Shown: positions 21,603-33,190, counted from the stretch's first letter. The stretch is 64,000 bases of DNA from Tigriopus japonicus (GCA_010645155.1 JAAGOF010000096.1:22677-86676), one strand, 5' to 3'. Notes: generated by a model not told the origin, from the sequence alone. Program-made: numbers and translations.

Positions 21603-22134
21603 CGAGCGTATGCTCGCCGCTCGTCACAGCACCCCCCACTATACATACATATCACAGATCCCAGGATTTGTGATATGTATAAACATGCACTAGTCAGAAA
21701 TATAGCAGTCTACTACCTTCACTCGACTCACTTACTTATGGCGAACCTCGCGTCCGCCATACTGGTGACCCCGCCTTTTGGCCCTCGATGCCGCTCATCG
21801 ACCTTCATCGCCGGTTGCACGGACATTTTGCGGGGGTTGTTCCGGACTTTTGGGCGGTGTTTACCAGACGTTTTTGAGCGGTGTTTACCGGACGTTTTTT
21901 GGGCGGTGTTTACCAGACGTTTTTTGGGCGGTGTTTACCAGACGTTTTGGGCGGTTGTTCCAGACCTTTTGGGCGGTTGTTCCGGTTTTTTATTATCCGG
22001 CCCGCTCCCGTGTCTCCGGTCCGTTTCCGTGCCTCCAGCCCACTCCCGTATCTCTGGCCCGTTCCCGTGTCTCCGGCCCCGAATTTTTCCCGCGGGGGGA
22101 AGTGGTGTGGCGAGCGTATGCTCGCCGCTCGTCA
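21603..22134. repeat. Pair of identical 24-mers 508 bp apart, each containing a GGCGAGC hairpin core
   Basis: The words at 21603-21626 and 22111-22134 are identical over 24 bases and include the palindromic core GAGC-GTAT-GCTC. Flanks differ. Between them is GC-rich, tandemly repeated DNA unlike its surroundings, and 'actggtgaccccg' near 21763 resembles a retroelement primer-binding-site region. This may be LTR debris of the adjacent BEL/Pao relic, which is only inference. Confidence 0.5.
21835..22085 (+). repeat. Two adjacent GC-rich minisatellites
   Basis: At about 21841-21980 a ~25-bp unit (gggcggtgtttaccagacgt plus T-run) repeats about five times with decay. At about 22000-22082 a ~24-bp unit around 'cccgtgtctccgg' repeats about four times. 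Both are open in several frames but have no recognisable protein. Confidence 0.8.
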
Positions 22135-22264
22135 GAGTACTCTGATCTTTGATATATCAGGAACCCCTGAACCCCTGAAAGGGGTGGACGCGCACTACGA
22201 TTTTTGGAAAAATGGTACGAGGCCGAGACTATATTTTGACACAACGGCATTTATTCCTAAATAA

Positions 22265-22985
22265 TGGCTAAAACTGTTGAACATGCGTCTTGAAAGAATT
22301 CATTCAAACTTTTTGTGATAATATTTATGGACTGGATGTTCTTCACCTTGATTTTAGAGGTCCTAGCACCCTTTTTACTCGTCTCATGAACGTTTGACAT
22401 TCAGCTCTCCAAAGGATTTTAGTCCTCATAACAATGAGGAAATACGTTGATGGAATCTTGCTCCACCCATTATTCCAAGTTCTGTGAAACAAAGCTCAAT
22501 AAAAGTATCTGTGGTGGTATCTGGAGTGTTACTCCTCTTCCATGCTCTTCAACACCTCCACAATGCAAGAATCATTTCCATAGGAAAATGAAAGAACAAC
22601 AATGGTCTATTTTGAAAGAAGATGGAGTCCAAATTGGAGATATTGTTGGCTATAACTATTGAAGGGCACTTTTGACAGGCCTGGATCAGATCAGCCATCT
22701 GATCGAATGGACCTTAATCTGAATGCAATACCTCTTCAAAGGGGATTAAAAACCAACTTTCCCCCGGAAATTCTCCCCTGGATAAAAACAGGGAGCTGTA
22801 TTCTACTTGTCCATTACACAACTTGAACAACTAAGGCATATCTTACCTGTCCTTGGATCATTTTGAACTCAAAGACACGACCATACAATAAAAGAATTTG
22901 AAGATGGACAATCATTTCTTAATACAACGGCATATTCATCTCCGTAACCCCTAAACCTAGACTCAATTAACACCTTAGCCCTGCT
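22265..22985. other. Intergenic, no gene recognised
   Basis: Only short frames with no recognisable domain. Confidence 0.4.
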
Positions 22986-22989
22986 CGCA

Positions 22990-23745
22990 AAAACGCTCCA
23001 ATGACCGTTCGCCTCGACGCCATTATTGTCCGAGGCGAGTGTGAAGCGAAAGGTTGGGGGTAGGTGTCTGAACAGCCGACCATATATATTAACTCTATTT
23101 ATACTAAAACTATCTCTCTCTTATTTCTTAATAAAGGTCTTTAGTTCCAAATCTCCAGTTCTTTTACTGGCGACCGAGATTGGCAAAGGACCCACGCACG
23201 CATTATGGACCCCCTTCCTTCTCAAGGACCGTCTCCATTTGACCCTAGTGACTGTGGGGGAAACACGGCCCAAGCCTTTGAGCAATGGCTGGAGATGTTT
23301 GAAATTTATTGTGACCATATCCTTTAAGATCCTGTCCCGGACAACGAAGCCTCTGTTGGCAAGCATGCCATCGCAAAAAAAACAGAAACTGCTCTGGTTC
23401 ATCGGAAAGCGCGGGCTCCATGACACCCAAACCACTTGTCACAATGCCCGAACTGATCCCAGTGTTACGTACATGACAATTGTGCAAAATCTTAAAAATA
23501 ATACCAACCGAAATCCTCACGATGGCAAGCTAAAGTGTTGTTCCGTTCACTCCGGCAAGAGCATGGAGAAGCAATTTCCAAATTTGCTGAACGTTGTCGT
23601 CAACACGCGTCCCTCTGTGGATTCAAGTCGGAGGAAATCAATGAGCAAGATCCCGTAAAAATGGCAACAAAGATTCAATTAGTTCTTGGAACAACCAATC
23701 AGAACCTAAGAGACGCCGTCATTCGGAAGATCGGCCATTTTTGAA
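22990..23745 (+). pseudogene. Ty3/gypsy-like retrotransposon relic: LTR end, primer site and broken gag
   Basis: An LTR-like 3' end is suggested by 'aataaaggtc' near 23132 and a primer-binding-like word 'tggcgaccgagattgg' at 23169. A Met at 23205 then opens MDPLPSQGPSPFDPSD…FEQWLEMFEIYCDH before a stop. After frame breaks, the frame at 23535-23744 gives FRSLRQEHGEAISKFAERCRQHASLCGF, the typical middle of a gypsy-type Gag (FRxRxQ…GESxxxFxxxLRxLAxxCxF). Nothing of pol follows. The assignment is from motif memory. Confidence 0.7.
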
Positions 23746-24101
23746 TGCTTTGTTTGGATAATTTCTTGAAATGGCTGTCTAATCATCTGGTTTGATAATT
23801 TTTATACCTTTAAATATCAATTATAAGAGTTGAAAACATAAAAAAATCAACATTGATAAAAAAGTTTGATAATTTTTGGATATTTTTTGTGAAAAGTCAA
23901 AATGTGGGTAACTTTAATTTTCTGGGTAGCTTTGACGAATTGTTAGGTAATTTTGACGAAAAAATCTGAGAGCTTTGCTTTTAATGTTTGTAATGCCATT
24001 TTTCATTGTCAGAGTATCATAACAAAGTTATTTAGTTATATGATATAACTATATAATTTACTGTTTTTGTGGTTCTAAGGGGTTTAATAAAGTTATTACC
24101 A

Positions 24102-25403
24102 GAGTGCGTAGAAAAATTTACTGATTTTAACAAAAAAATTAATCAAATTTACTCCAAAAAAGGCCGAAAAATTAAAAAAAAAAAAATCCCCAACTGTATT
24201 AAAAATGGTAATATTGAATTTAAAGTTGCATTTAGTCATTCTGGTAAACATTCTTTGTAATTTAGCTACAACTCAGCACATTTAGTTATTTCTGGCTAAA
24301 TATTAAGGCTTTATTTCTGGCACAGAATAAATTTGAACTGAAGGCAGATGTGTTCAGCGTGTCCAATTGTTTAAGATCAAAAAGAGCTAAATACCTCAGT
24401 TTAGGGGCAAATTTTGGAGCTAAAAGAGATAATTTTTATGGAAAAAGAGCTAAGAAAGAGTCAAACTGAAAAAGGCTAAAACACTAATATAATCAAAGTT
24501 TTGGACCTTACGTAATTGGCAGTGTCTTTAAGACATGGAAAAATTGCTTTTTTTTCTTACTGTCTTAAAAACGGCCAGGAAAAAAAGGTTGTTCTGCGAA
24601 GTGATGTTGGCTTTTTGAATGTTACAGAAAGAGCAACAATAATGAAAGACCTTTATGCTTCGGTTATTGGTAAAAGTCGTTTTTTATTTCGCGGCCGACC
24701 AGAGAAAGATCTAGTTAACCCATTGTTTGGCCCGTAATTCAAAGCTCACAAGCTAAATTTCAACCACATCAAATGAATTTTTTGTCAGTTAGAGTAGAAT
24801 AGTTAGAATCATAGAGTAAGCTAAGTTCAGGTTTTAGTCGGTACCAGCACGAAATGAGGACCAAGACTAGCCAAAAGTTGCTATTTTTGGCTTCAGCAGC
24901 TATAGCCATAGCTTCAGAGCCATAGTTTGGAGTCATTTGTCCTGAAAATCCTACATACTTGTAAGAAGAATGAACATTTTTAAACATGCCTCATTTTGTT
25001 GAGGTAGAAAATCTGGCAAATTCGAAAATTGTAAGAAGGAGCCAAAAATCCCAAAAATTCTCAGAAAAAGAGCTAAAAATGGCCAAATATTTCAAAAGGA
25101 GCTAAAAGAGCCAAAATAGCTAAATGCTCAAATTTGGAGCCAAATTTCCAAAATATGAGGAAAAAGAGCTAAATTTACCTCTATAGAGCTAAATTTGGTC
25201 AGGCTGGATGTGTTAGCTGCTGTTTTTTGGCGCCAATTATGACTTGACGTGACCAAAAAATGGCCCACGAAAAGGGCCAAAGAATTAAAATTGGACCAAA
25301 AAGGGGCAAAAAATCAGTAAATCAAAAAAGAACAACAAACACTACATTGTGAAACGTCTGGGATTCTGCTCCGCAACAAAACTGAATAGTTATCCGAGCC
25401 TTT
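24102..25403 (+). mobile_element. TIR element family of 43341-44343, copy with uncertain right end
   Basis: From CAGAGTGCGTAGAAAAATTT (24102) to about 25318 the sequence matches 43341-44343 in opposite orientation. Interior runs of 'gagctaaa', 'ggccaaatttgg' and 'ttggcgccaattatg' are shared. The expected right TIR is missing. The octamer before the left end (gttattac) does recur at 25404-25411, which would place the right edge there, but this may be chance. A 73-codon frame (24516-24737) has no recognised similarity and is broken in the other copy. Confidence 0.65.
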
Positions 25404-25411
25404 GTTATTAC

Positions 25412-26050
25412 AGCTAGATTACACCTAATTCAAAATGCACACCATGCCCAAATATCTTCATTATGATACTCTGACATTGAATAGCAACATTGACAGTCAT
25501 GGCAGTTGACTAAGCACTTTCATAGAGCAAAACTAAGCGCTGACACATCAAAGAATATTCAAGAATAGACAAAATGGATACTTTGAACATCAATTTCTTC
25601 AATTATTGAACATTTAGATCCATTGATTAAACTTCACAAACTGTTTAATCTTATCATGGTCCTTATTTTTGAAAAAAGTTGTTGGCACTTATGAATAATT
25701 ATAATCAAAAGTTATTGTAATGAAATTTTGCTTCTTGGGCCGGAATGCCTGCGTCTGCAAGAGGTTGGTTGCATCTCATGATTTCACTCTATACTTAAGG
25801 GCTCTAGTTTTGATAAGCCAAACAGGAGGCACTAGATTGAACAAATTCTTTATCACTTAGGACGCTAGTAAAAAGATATTTCCCGGAATTATAACGATTT
25901 TTCAACTAAAGTGACAAATTTTGGCAACTCATAATCTAGTAGGAAGAGGAATATAATAAGCGAAAATCTGGCGATAAGGGCCATCAGATGGCTGGCAACC
26001 CTGGCCGCCCCACAGCACAGAGTTCTAGAGTGAAGAAACCAGAGCAGGCC
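25412..26050. other. Intergenic with faint repeat similarity
   Basis: 'catgatactctgacatt' near 25460-25490 resembles the foldback repeat at 1-438 and 53130-53382, strongly diverged. Nothing else recognised. Confidence 0.35.
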
Positions 26051-26059
26051 ACTCATGAG

Positions 26060-26700
26060 ATTTTACCGGGTCCTCCAGAATTTTTTTTACACTCTTTTAT
26101 AACATGATCAATTGAGATTGCATCAATCCATTTCTAAAATTTGTGCACGAGTCGACAGCTGAGATATTCAGCTGTGTTTTTGTTTACTTTAACTTTCTCG
26201 AAAACTCAAAGATGAGTGCAGAACGAGACAATCGACTCCGGATTGCCGGCATGCTCCATGCAGGGAAGAACCCCACCACCATTGCCAAGGCCTTGGACGT
26301 CTCCCAGCCGACTGCTATGCCGTCAAGAGAACTTCCCTGATGGCAACGTGGTGTAGCAGGATGGGGCGCCTGCTCACACGGCCAAGACCATGCATAACTA
26401 CCTGGCCAAGAACATCAAAATCTGCCCAAAGGACTTCTGGCCACCCTACTTGCCAGACACCAATCCGTTGGACTTTACCTTTGGGTCGCACGTGGAGTCA
26501 AGGGCCTGTAAAGTCAGGCACCCCAACCTTGCGGCACTGAAGGCTTCCGTGGACAGGGAGTGGGCCGCCATGTCCGCCGACACCATCACCAACGGGTGCA
26601 AGGCCTTCAGGAGGAGATTGGCTGCCATCCTTGCCGCTGATGGTGGTCGTATTAATGATTAATAAAGTTTAAACATGTATATATGTGCTAATAAAATTTG
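26060..26700 (+). pseudogene. Tc1-like transposase relic, internally deleted
   Basis: About 26212-26340 encodes a helix-turn-helix start, MSAERDNRLRIAGMLHAGKNPTTIAKALDVSQP. It jumps straight to the second half: QDGAPAHTAKTMHNYLAKN (about 26360-26410), WPPYLPDTNPLDF (the DDE third-acidic region) and a C-terminal helix ending GGRIND then stop at about 26662. About half of the usual ~340 residues, including the first catalytic Asp, is deleted, with a stop or frameshift at the junction. 'accgggtcctccagaatttttttta' near 26064 may be the left terminal repeat. A matching right end was not found. Confidence 0.85.
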
Positions 26701-26734
26701 AAATTTCTCTAACTTATTGTTCCTGAGATACATC

Positions 26735-27115
26735 TGGTTGAAGTTTTACCAATCAAACGTATTTGATGAAGGCAAATTTCTGAAAACCAAGTTTTTTGGA
26801 CATGTGGCCTCCTGTCTAAGCTTTGCTTCTCCCAAAGTATACAGAAGTGTGAGTATAATGACTCTCAGACAAATAATGACTGTACTCTATGACTTTGATA
26901 ATTCAATTCACGGACATAAATTCACGCAATTTTAGGATTTGGCATTAAAAATCTGTCTTGCGCACTTTCGTGTGTACTATAATATTCCACTTGTTTGGGC
27001 AAGTACTTTACGATATTCTTCGGACTATTTGCCTTTTCACGCAACTCCTGGCTATCTTCGGCAGTAAACATGGCAGACAAAATGACGAGAATCGCCTCTC
27101 TATGGACGTCTATGG
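26735..27115 (+). repeat. Direct repeat copy 1, upstream of UBE2G1
   Basis: Matches 31245-31590 in the same orientation at roughly 75% by eye. Shared words include 'tgtggcctcctgtct', 'gctttgcttctccca', 'ttgccttttcacgcaact' and 'acaaaatgacga'. The pair brackets the ubiquitin-conjugating enzyme gene. No coding capacity is convincing. Confidence 0.75.
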
Positions 27116-27159
27116 CCCACAGCAAAGGTTTGTTCGTTCGGAAATTGGTGAAGCGTGCG

Positions 27160-27210
27160 TGCGTGCGTGCGTGCATTCGTCTTCCTTTCTTTCTTTCTTT
27201 CTCTCTGTGC
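27160..27210 (+). repeat. Microsatellites (gcgt)n and (tttc)n
   Basis: Short runs gcgtgcgtgcgtgcgt and ctttctttctttc. A further CT-rich run follows at 27560-27600. Confidence 0.8.
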
Positions 27211-27316
27211 TCCTTCCTTCCTTTTTGGCCCCTGGATGTCTTCCGATCTGGGAGATGAGTCATACCGTCATAGATATGGACAAAATATTGACAGGAAGAG
27301 CATAGATTATCCCAAC

Positions 27317-27352
27317 TAAACTTAACCTAACCTAACCTAAACATACCTAAAA
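27317..27352 (+). repeat. Interstitial CCTAA telomere-like run
   Basis: Three to four CCTAA units ('ttaacctaacctaacctaa') fit the arthropod TTAGG telomere motif. The complementary orientation appears at 28129-28167. Confidence 0.6.
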
Positions 27353-27739
27353 ATACAGAAACACAAGCAGCATTTACTGAAAAACGTTTGAAACAAAAAC
27401 CTTCATAGAGGCGCAAACCCCAACTCACAAATCAGGAAGCACGAGTGCTAGCTCTGAGCTATCACGAACTGTTGTCAGAGAGAGGGGTATTCGCGGTTTA
27501 TGTAGTACTGCAAATGAGTCGCCTCCTAAGTCGGAAGATAGTTAGGGCCGATATCCTTCCTTCTTTCCTTCCTTCTCTCTCGCTCTGCTTCTTTGCTTGC
27601 CTGTTTGCCCGTTTGTCCGAGGAGCTCAATTACTCGTGGTGGTTGCCTACGTCCAGCTAGAACCTCCCTCGTTCCCGCCCGTCTCCACCCATACATCCAC
27701 CTACCCACCCACCCATACCCCCACCATCTTGACCCTTTT

Positions 27740-28054
27740 TGCTCGCCCGAATCTGGACCGAATCCGATTTTCGGGGTGTTCTGACGAGAACTGAAGGATC
27801 AATCAGCCAAGCCTCTCGGTGTTCTCGGTGGTTCCGCCGTAATCACGGGCTTCACGCACACTCGCACGGCTCTTTCTCTCGCTCTCTGTGTCCCTGGATC
27901 GGGCCTGGGCTTGTCTATCTTGCTGTGTCCGTCGTGATCTTGGGGATCTCGCTCACTCGATCTTGCACTCTGCGAGTGGGTGTTTTTGCGGGTGTGTCTT
28001 CGATCGAGTCCATCCATTGGTGCGTGGTGCCAAGAACGAGGACAATCGTTAAAG
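27740..28054 (+). promoter_or_regulatory. Candidate 5' UTR exon end for UBE2G1
   Basis: A strong donor (AAAG/GTGAGT) ends at 28054, and the coding start exon begins with an acceptor ending at 28475. The upstream sequence is pyrimidine-rich and less AT-rich than its surroundings. The transcription start is not defined by sequence, so the left border is arbitrary. Confidence 0.35.
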
Positions 28055-28128
28055 GTGAGTAAGATGGGAGCCAACCCGAGCGAGGCATCCGCATTAATCA
28101 GAACTCAACGGTACATGGAAGACTGGAA

Positions 28129-28167
28129 GAGGTTAAGTTAGGTTTAAGTATGGTTAGGTTAGGTTTC
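28129..28167 (+). repeat. Interstitial TTAGG telomere-like run
   Basis: Imperfect units 'gttaagttaggttt' and 'ggttaggttaggttt' lie in the opposite sense to 27317-27352. They are in the presumed first intron of the UBE2G1-type gene. Confidence 0.5.
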
Positions 28168-28482
28168 AATTTGGTCAAATGTGACGTCACTTATCTTTGA
28201 CATCGGTGATTACCGGTTACAGACTGGAAGACGCTGTCTGGGTGGTTAGTCCTTGGGCCGAAAGTGTATTTGTATTGTATTTGGTTTTGGTTCGGGGCTT
28301 AAATTATGGTTTATAAAATTATGTTGTTATGAGACCCCAGGCTCCCCATAAACCTACGGGCTCCAAGATTCTACTTATGTAGAATCTAGGAGTTTCCAAG
28401 CGAACGCTCGCAGGACTGGTCTGAGTTGACGTTCCAAAATCATGTGGGAAATGAATCTCTCGGATCACTTTTCAGATTAAGG

Positions 28483-30276
28483 ATGGCGAACGAGTCTTCC
28501 ATGGGATCTACGTCTCAGGCGGCATTGCTATTGAAGAAACAACTAGCAGAATTGAACAAGAACCCCGTGGAAGGGTTTTCTGCGGGACTCATTGATGATA
28601 ATGACATTTTCAAATGGGAGGTAAGCACATCAGATTTGCACTCTTGAATTCGGCAAGGGTTGTTCACCGCGTTTCCACCAGCTCGGCCTCGGTTAGATAT
28701 TTCTATTCCTTTTAACTCCCCACACCTACTATAAATGGGAAAGTGCTCATTTTTTTTCTTTGCTCTTCGCAAAACTATGCTTTAAAATCTTAACACCTAA
28801 ACATAATGGGCCAATAAGTCCATTCTATAATAAGATGGTAGAGCCTCAGAGGCAGTTTTGGAAACGTTTTGTCGACAAATGGAATTCTGAAAAGGCTCAA
28901 CAAGCTACAGAAAGCGGAAGCAAGGGTTGCCCTGATGCAAGTCATTACCATAAGCTTTTTAACTTCTCGTGAACAGTGGGGAAAGTTAATTGAAAGTCTT
29001 ATTTTTTTATCTTTGCCCTTTTTAAGAATACTGCGACTTGGCCACCGAACGAAATTGCTATACTTATTTTCACCTGAAACTCGAATTAAGCTACGGTGAA
29101 TCTGTGCGTTGATTTCCGCGCCGTCACCATTGAAATAAATTTTGAACCCGCCACTTAGTAATAGCTTGGATGAATGAAGCTCCGAATCATGTTTTAGGTA
29201 CTCATCATCGGACCGGCAGACACACTTTATGAGGGTGGATTTTTCAAATGTCATCTGATTTTTCCAAAGGAATATCCCCTGAGGCCCCCCAAGCTCAAAG
29301 TTATCACGGATATCTGGCACCCAAATATTGATTCTAAGGGAGATGTTTGTATTTCGATTCTTCATGAACCAGGTATGTGCAAAAGGTTCAGAAGCGTGTT
29401 CCATATCTTACTTGCTTATCTTCCACTAAATGGACAAAATGAGTCGTGAGATAGTAGGTAGGTTTCCCTCTCTACCTTTAGACCTAGGAAAAGATCAAAG
29501 ACTCTTGTTCACTTTTGTTCAACACCCGAGTTTCTACTATTTTTCTGTTTGAGCTTTAGTAATCCTGGATGCGGACATTGTTGTGATTGAAATCGAACCA
29601 ATGGTGTTACCCTCTTTAAATTGGAATTTATCTCTGCGCCGTGCTAAGCTTTTGATACAAAGACTGTTATATTGTTTTGTTGACCATTGTCTCCTTTTAG
29701 GGCATTCTAAGTCATGACACCAGACGCCAAAGAGCCATTCAATCAAAGCTTGCAAGTGTCCCATTAGCAATATCTTGAAATATTTTCACTGCATTTGGTC
29801 ACTCAAGGAGCCATTTATCAAATGCGCTTGAAATTGAAAGTAGAAGACTAAAAATTGGCGTTTGCTCTATTTTGGGAAAAAAATGCAAAGTTTGACAACA
29901 TTCTGTTTTATTCGACATTTTTCCGTCGAATTTTTGTTATTTTGAGAATTGTATCTTTGATGAAAAGTAAAATGTGTTCTTTTCACCAAAAGGATATACG
30001 TGTATATATTTTTAAAATACCTTTTAGGCTATTATTCATGTTTTTTATTACTTTTCTCCAGGTGATGATAGATGGGGCTACGAAAAAGCCAGCGAAAGAT
30101 GGTTACCAGTTCACACGGTGGAAACAATATTAGTGTCGGTTATTTCTATGTTGGCTGATCCCAATGACGAATCTCCCGCAAATGTTGACGCTGCAAAAGA
30201 GTGGAGAGACAACTATCCAGAATTTAAGAAGAAAGTGGCCAAGTGCGTTCGCAAGTCTCAAGAAGATCTTCTTTAG
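28483..30276 (+). CDS. UBE2G1: Ubiquitin-conjugating enzyme E2 G1-type
   Basis: Coding exons are 28483-28620, 29198-29372 and 30062-30276, with GT/AG borders and phases 0 and 1, giving 175 residues (human UBE2G1 has 170). The enzyme accepts ubiquitin from E1 on a cysteine thioester and passes it on with an E3, favouring Lys48 chains. Exon 1 has the diagnostic start [20 protein letters not shown]. Exon 2 carries [18 protein letters not shown], with the active-site Cys in GDVCIS and the preceding HPN motif intact. Exon 3 has the acidic loop neighbourhood ([19 protein letters not shown]) and the end [19 protein letters not shown] lies at 30353-30358. The Met at 28483 lies 7 bp after an acceptor ending 28475, so a 5' UTR exon is expected; a GTGAGT donor at 28055 is a candidate. 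It appears intact. Confidence 0.97.
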
Positions 30277-30359
30277 CCACGCAGTTTCTCTGGCTTGTTG
30301 TTCTGAGCAATTCCCTCTTTTTTACATACAGCGACAACAAAAATATCATTGAAATAAAG

Positions 30360-31244
30360 TTTGGATAACTGAACATGGCCCATTAACGCAAGCTTGGTTC
30401 ATTGTTCGGTTACACTGACATTAAATCGCACTCTCTTAAAGATTCCATTCATTCCCAAGTGCACAGTCTACACGTAGTGACATCGTAAGAAAAGTTTTTT
30501 TTTCGCTTTGCGTTGGGGTGCCCAATTAACTCGCCGCTTCACAATGTTCGTTTTGCACTATTCAAAAGGAAAACATTGTGTTTGATGTATAAAATTACTA
30601 CCATCTCGCCAGTAAAAACCTTTGTCAAATTCTTTCGAAAATTTGCCCATCCGTCTTCTTGGAATGTCACAGGTTCGTCCACCTAAGGCTTGAGATTAAT
30701 AAGGTTTTATGAATTCTTATTCGGCTACCTCCAAATAAGCATCGTGGGGTACCCAATTTCCTTAGTTTGTCTTGTCACTTTCTGCCAGTCACATCATTCC
30801 TTTATGCACTTGTTTTATCCCAAGCTAGTCCCGCAGGGATCAAAGGCTTGTTTGTTGTAGCATTTACTAAGCAACTAGTAGGCAAAATCATGTATTGACA
30901 AATATGTATCGGCTGTCTTGGAAAATAATGGCATATTTGATTCTTGGCTGAGCGGCTCATTCGTCCGTCTTCGATCCAATGTAGGCCAATTCTTACGTGC
31001 AAAAATACGGCAGCACTTTATTCCGACAGCAAATCATATTTCTCATATCTCGAGTCACAGAAAAAACCTCGACTAAAAAGTCAAGCCTTGAATTTGACGC
31101 TAGCCATGTTACTCTGACAATACTGATTTTTACGGAGCCAACCTTAGAATCTTGAAACACAGAGGCCCTAGAGTGGAAATCCGAAAAACCGGAGCAGAAC
31201 GGTCGTGAAGTCTCATTGTGGGCAGCAAGGGCCGTTTATCATCA
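30360..31244. other. Intergenic, nothing recognised
   Basis: Follows the UBE2G1 poly(A) signal. No supported gene. Confidence 0.4.
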
Positions 31245-31590
31245 GCGACTAGTTGAAACTTGCCCAAACAAACGTATTCGTAGAAGGCAAATTTTTGAAA
31301 AAACATGAAAATATTTGGCCATGTGGCCTCCTGTCTACGCTTTGCTTCTCCCAAATTTTGCCAAGGTGTTCAATGAAGATGATAGTCAATTCACAGGCAT
31401 TTAATCAAACAATTATGGGATTTGATATTGAAAATATGTCGTGCACACTTTCATTTGTACTATGATCTTCTTACGATATTCTTCAGAAACATTTGCCTTT
31501 TCACGCAACTTCTGGCCAGTTTCAGCAATAAACAAGGCAAACAAAATGACGACAATGGCCTCTCTATAGACCTCTATGTTTTGAAATAAA
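31245..31590 (+). repeat. Direct repeat copy 2, downstream of UBE2G1
   Basis: Partner of 26735-27115, with the landmarks listed there. Confidence 0.75.
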
Positions 31591-31752
31591 TATTTAGGGA
31601 TGAAATTAATGTCTTGGCTTTGCGCTTTTCTTTTGACTTCCGCCGAGACAAAAAGAAGGGGCATAATTCTTCCTGGAGCTTCGCTCTATGAAATTAGGTC
31701 TAATTTGGTAACCCTGCCTGTCAGTGCTTGCTAGCTGCCACATTATTTCATC

Positions 31753-32479
31753 TAGAAATACTAAAGGCCGATATTGGGATTTAAATCTATGATTGCCCGA
31801 CCCGGCACGGACTGTCTGTGACGTCATTCATTATGCGGGAAGCCGAAGTTCATGATTAAAGGAACCTTTTCTTCTAAGAAACACATCTAAACTATTTCGC
31901 TCATCTGATAGGGCAGTTTGGTTATTGAAAATCCTCAAGTCTGCTGGAAATGTGTCTAAGGTATTAACCCGATATGCAAAAAGTGAATTTCAACTAGTGT
32001 GGAGTTTAAACAGGGGCCGATTAATTCACAGGATCGGGTGATTGACAACAAAATCTCAGTGATGTGAAATCTCGGCTTGCGCAAGTTTTTTCACGGGAGG
32101 TGGCAGGGTAGGGTTACCTCTTAGAGAATGGGTGCTTTGCTCTTGTATATGAGCGAACACGAATTTAAGGTTGATTTGCAACCCTGCTCAGAAGTCACAA
32201 AAGTCAGGGATGCCTTGCCTTTTGGCACTTCGTAAAGAAAAAAACCTGTTTATGAAGGCTGGTAGACAGTGGGAAATATGATTTCACGTAAGTAAATTGG
32301 CAACCCCAGCACCAAGTCAGATCACTACAAAATCAACAGAGAAGAAGTACTCTGGTTTGTTGTTGAACTTCGTTAGAATTAGCTGAATGTTCAACTGAAT
32401 GCTCTTGACCAATCACCAGTTTGAATCATCGGCACCGTTTGTTAGCCTACAACGGCCAATATCTATCTCAGGATATCTA
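31753..32479 (-). mobile_element. Non-autonomous TIR element, full-length copy 2 (727 bp)
   Basis: Reverse complement of 17142-17866 over its full length, with perfect 8-bp duplication atttcatc at 31745-31752 and 32480-32487. Left end is TAGAAATACTAAAGGCCGAT; the reverse-complemented right end is TAGATATCCTGAGATAGATA. It has no recognisable frame. Two copies with different octamers prove that the unit transposes as a whole. Confidence 0.93.
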
Positions 32480-32595
32480 ATTTCATCTAATGACCAGATG
32501 TCGCCTTGTCCCCTTCTGTCGGGGATAGAAAAGTGACACCACTTGGCCCAGCTGCGCTAGCTTCAAAAATCTCTGGGCGACGGCTTGCTAAGAAG

Positions 32596-32955
32596 AGAGG
32601 TTGTAAAGAATTGATTGTTGTCTTTTGCCATGGACACTGCCATGACCTGCCGCGTAGACATCACTGTAGGCCAGCCAGCACTGTCCAGGCACTTAGAAAG
32701 AGACAAATTACCTAATGTTTCAAGAAAATGTGCCAACAATGTCACCAACCAATGTCCTATTTGATATCGGTAAACAATTATGATACTTATTTATCAGTAC
32801 AATATAACACATATTGCGAAATAGTTAAAATTATGTTGAGTTTTGTCTCTTCCCGAGTGCCTGGACAGTGCTGGCTGGCCTTTAGCGATGTCTACGCGGC
32901 AGGCTGGTGGGGCGGGAATAGAGGGGGACAACAATCAATTGTTCACAACCTCTAG
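32596..32955. mobile_element. Long-arm foldback MITE (family of 45601-45943)
   Basis: Arms of about 110 bp are inverted copies: AGAGGTTGTAAAGAATTGAT on the left and, reverse-complemented, AGAGGTTGTGAACAATTGAT on the right, then 'cctgccgcgtagacatc' and 'ggccagccagcactgtccag' in both. The interior words 'agacaaatta' and 'caagaaaatgtgcc' resemble 45601-45943. The target duplication was not identified. Confidence 0.85.
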
Positions 32956-33147
32956 TAACGACGCTCGATTGCGTCGAGAAGTATTAACGGTACGTTGAGT
33001 TTGTTCAGGGTTTAGCCACACTCGCAAGTTTTTGAAAAATTTGAAATTTCACAATTTTAGGGTTTAGTGTTATGTTCCATCTGATGAAGCAAAGTTGTCC
33101 ACGTTTTCCTCGGACAAAGCGAGGTCTAGCAGTTAGATGGTCTGTGA

Positions 33148-33159
33148 TAGCTGTCTGCT

Positions 33160-33186
<27 letters not shown>
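33148..33186 (+). repeat. (GTCT)n microsatellite
   Basis: About seven GTCT units, imperfect at the edges. Confidence 0.85.

Positions 33187-33190
<4 letters not shown>

Noticed and set aside
22109..22126. Rho-independent terminator
   Set aside because: The GC hairpin has no T-run context and the DNA is eukaryotic; it is part of a duplicated 24-mer.
24516..24737. 73-codon frame inside a TIR element as a real gene
   Set aside because: No recognised domain, and the corresponding region of the copy at 43341-44343 carries indels that break the frame.
28800..28900. BEL/Pao-like fragment in UBE2G1 intron 1 ([15 protein letters not shown])
   Set aside because: A short resemblance to the start of an integrase tail, with no continuation in either direction.
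28790..29404. 204-codon - strand frame over UBE2G1 exon 2
   Set aside because: It is antisense to a conserved coding exon with correct splice sites and shows no known domain.
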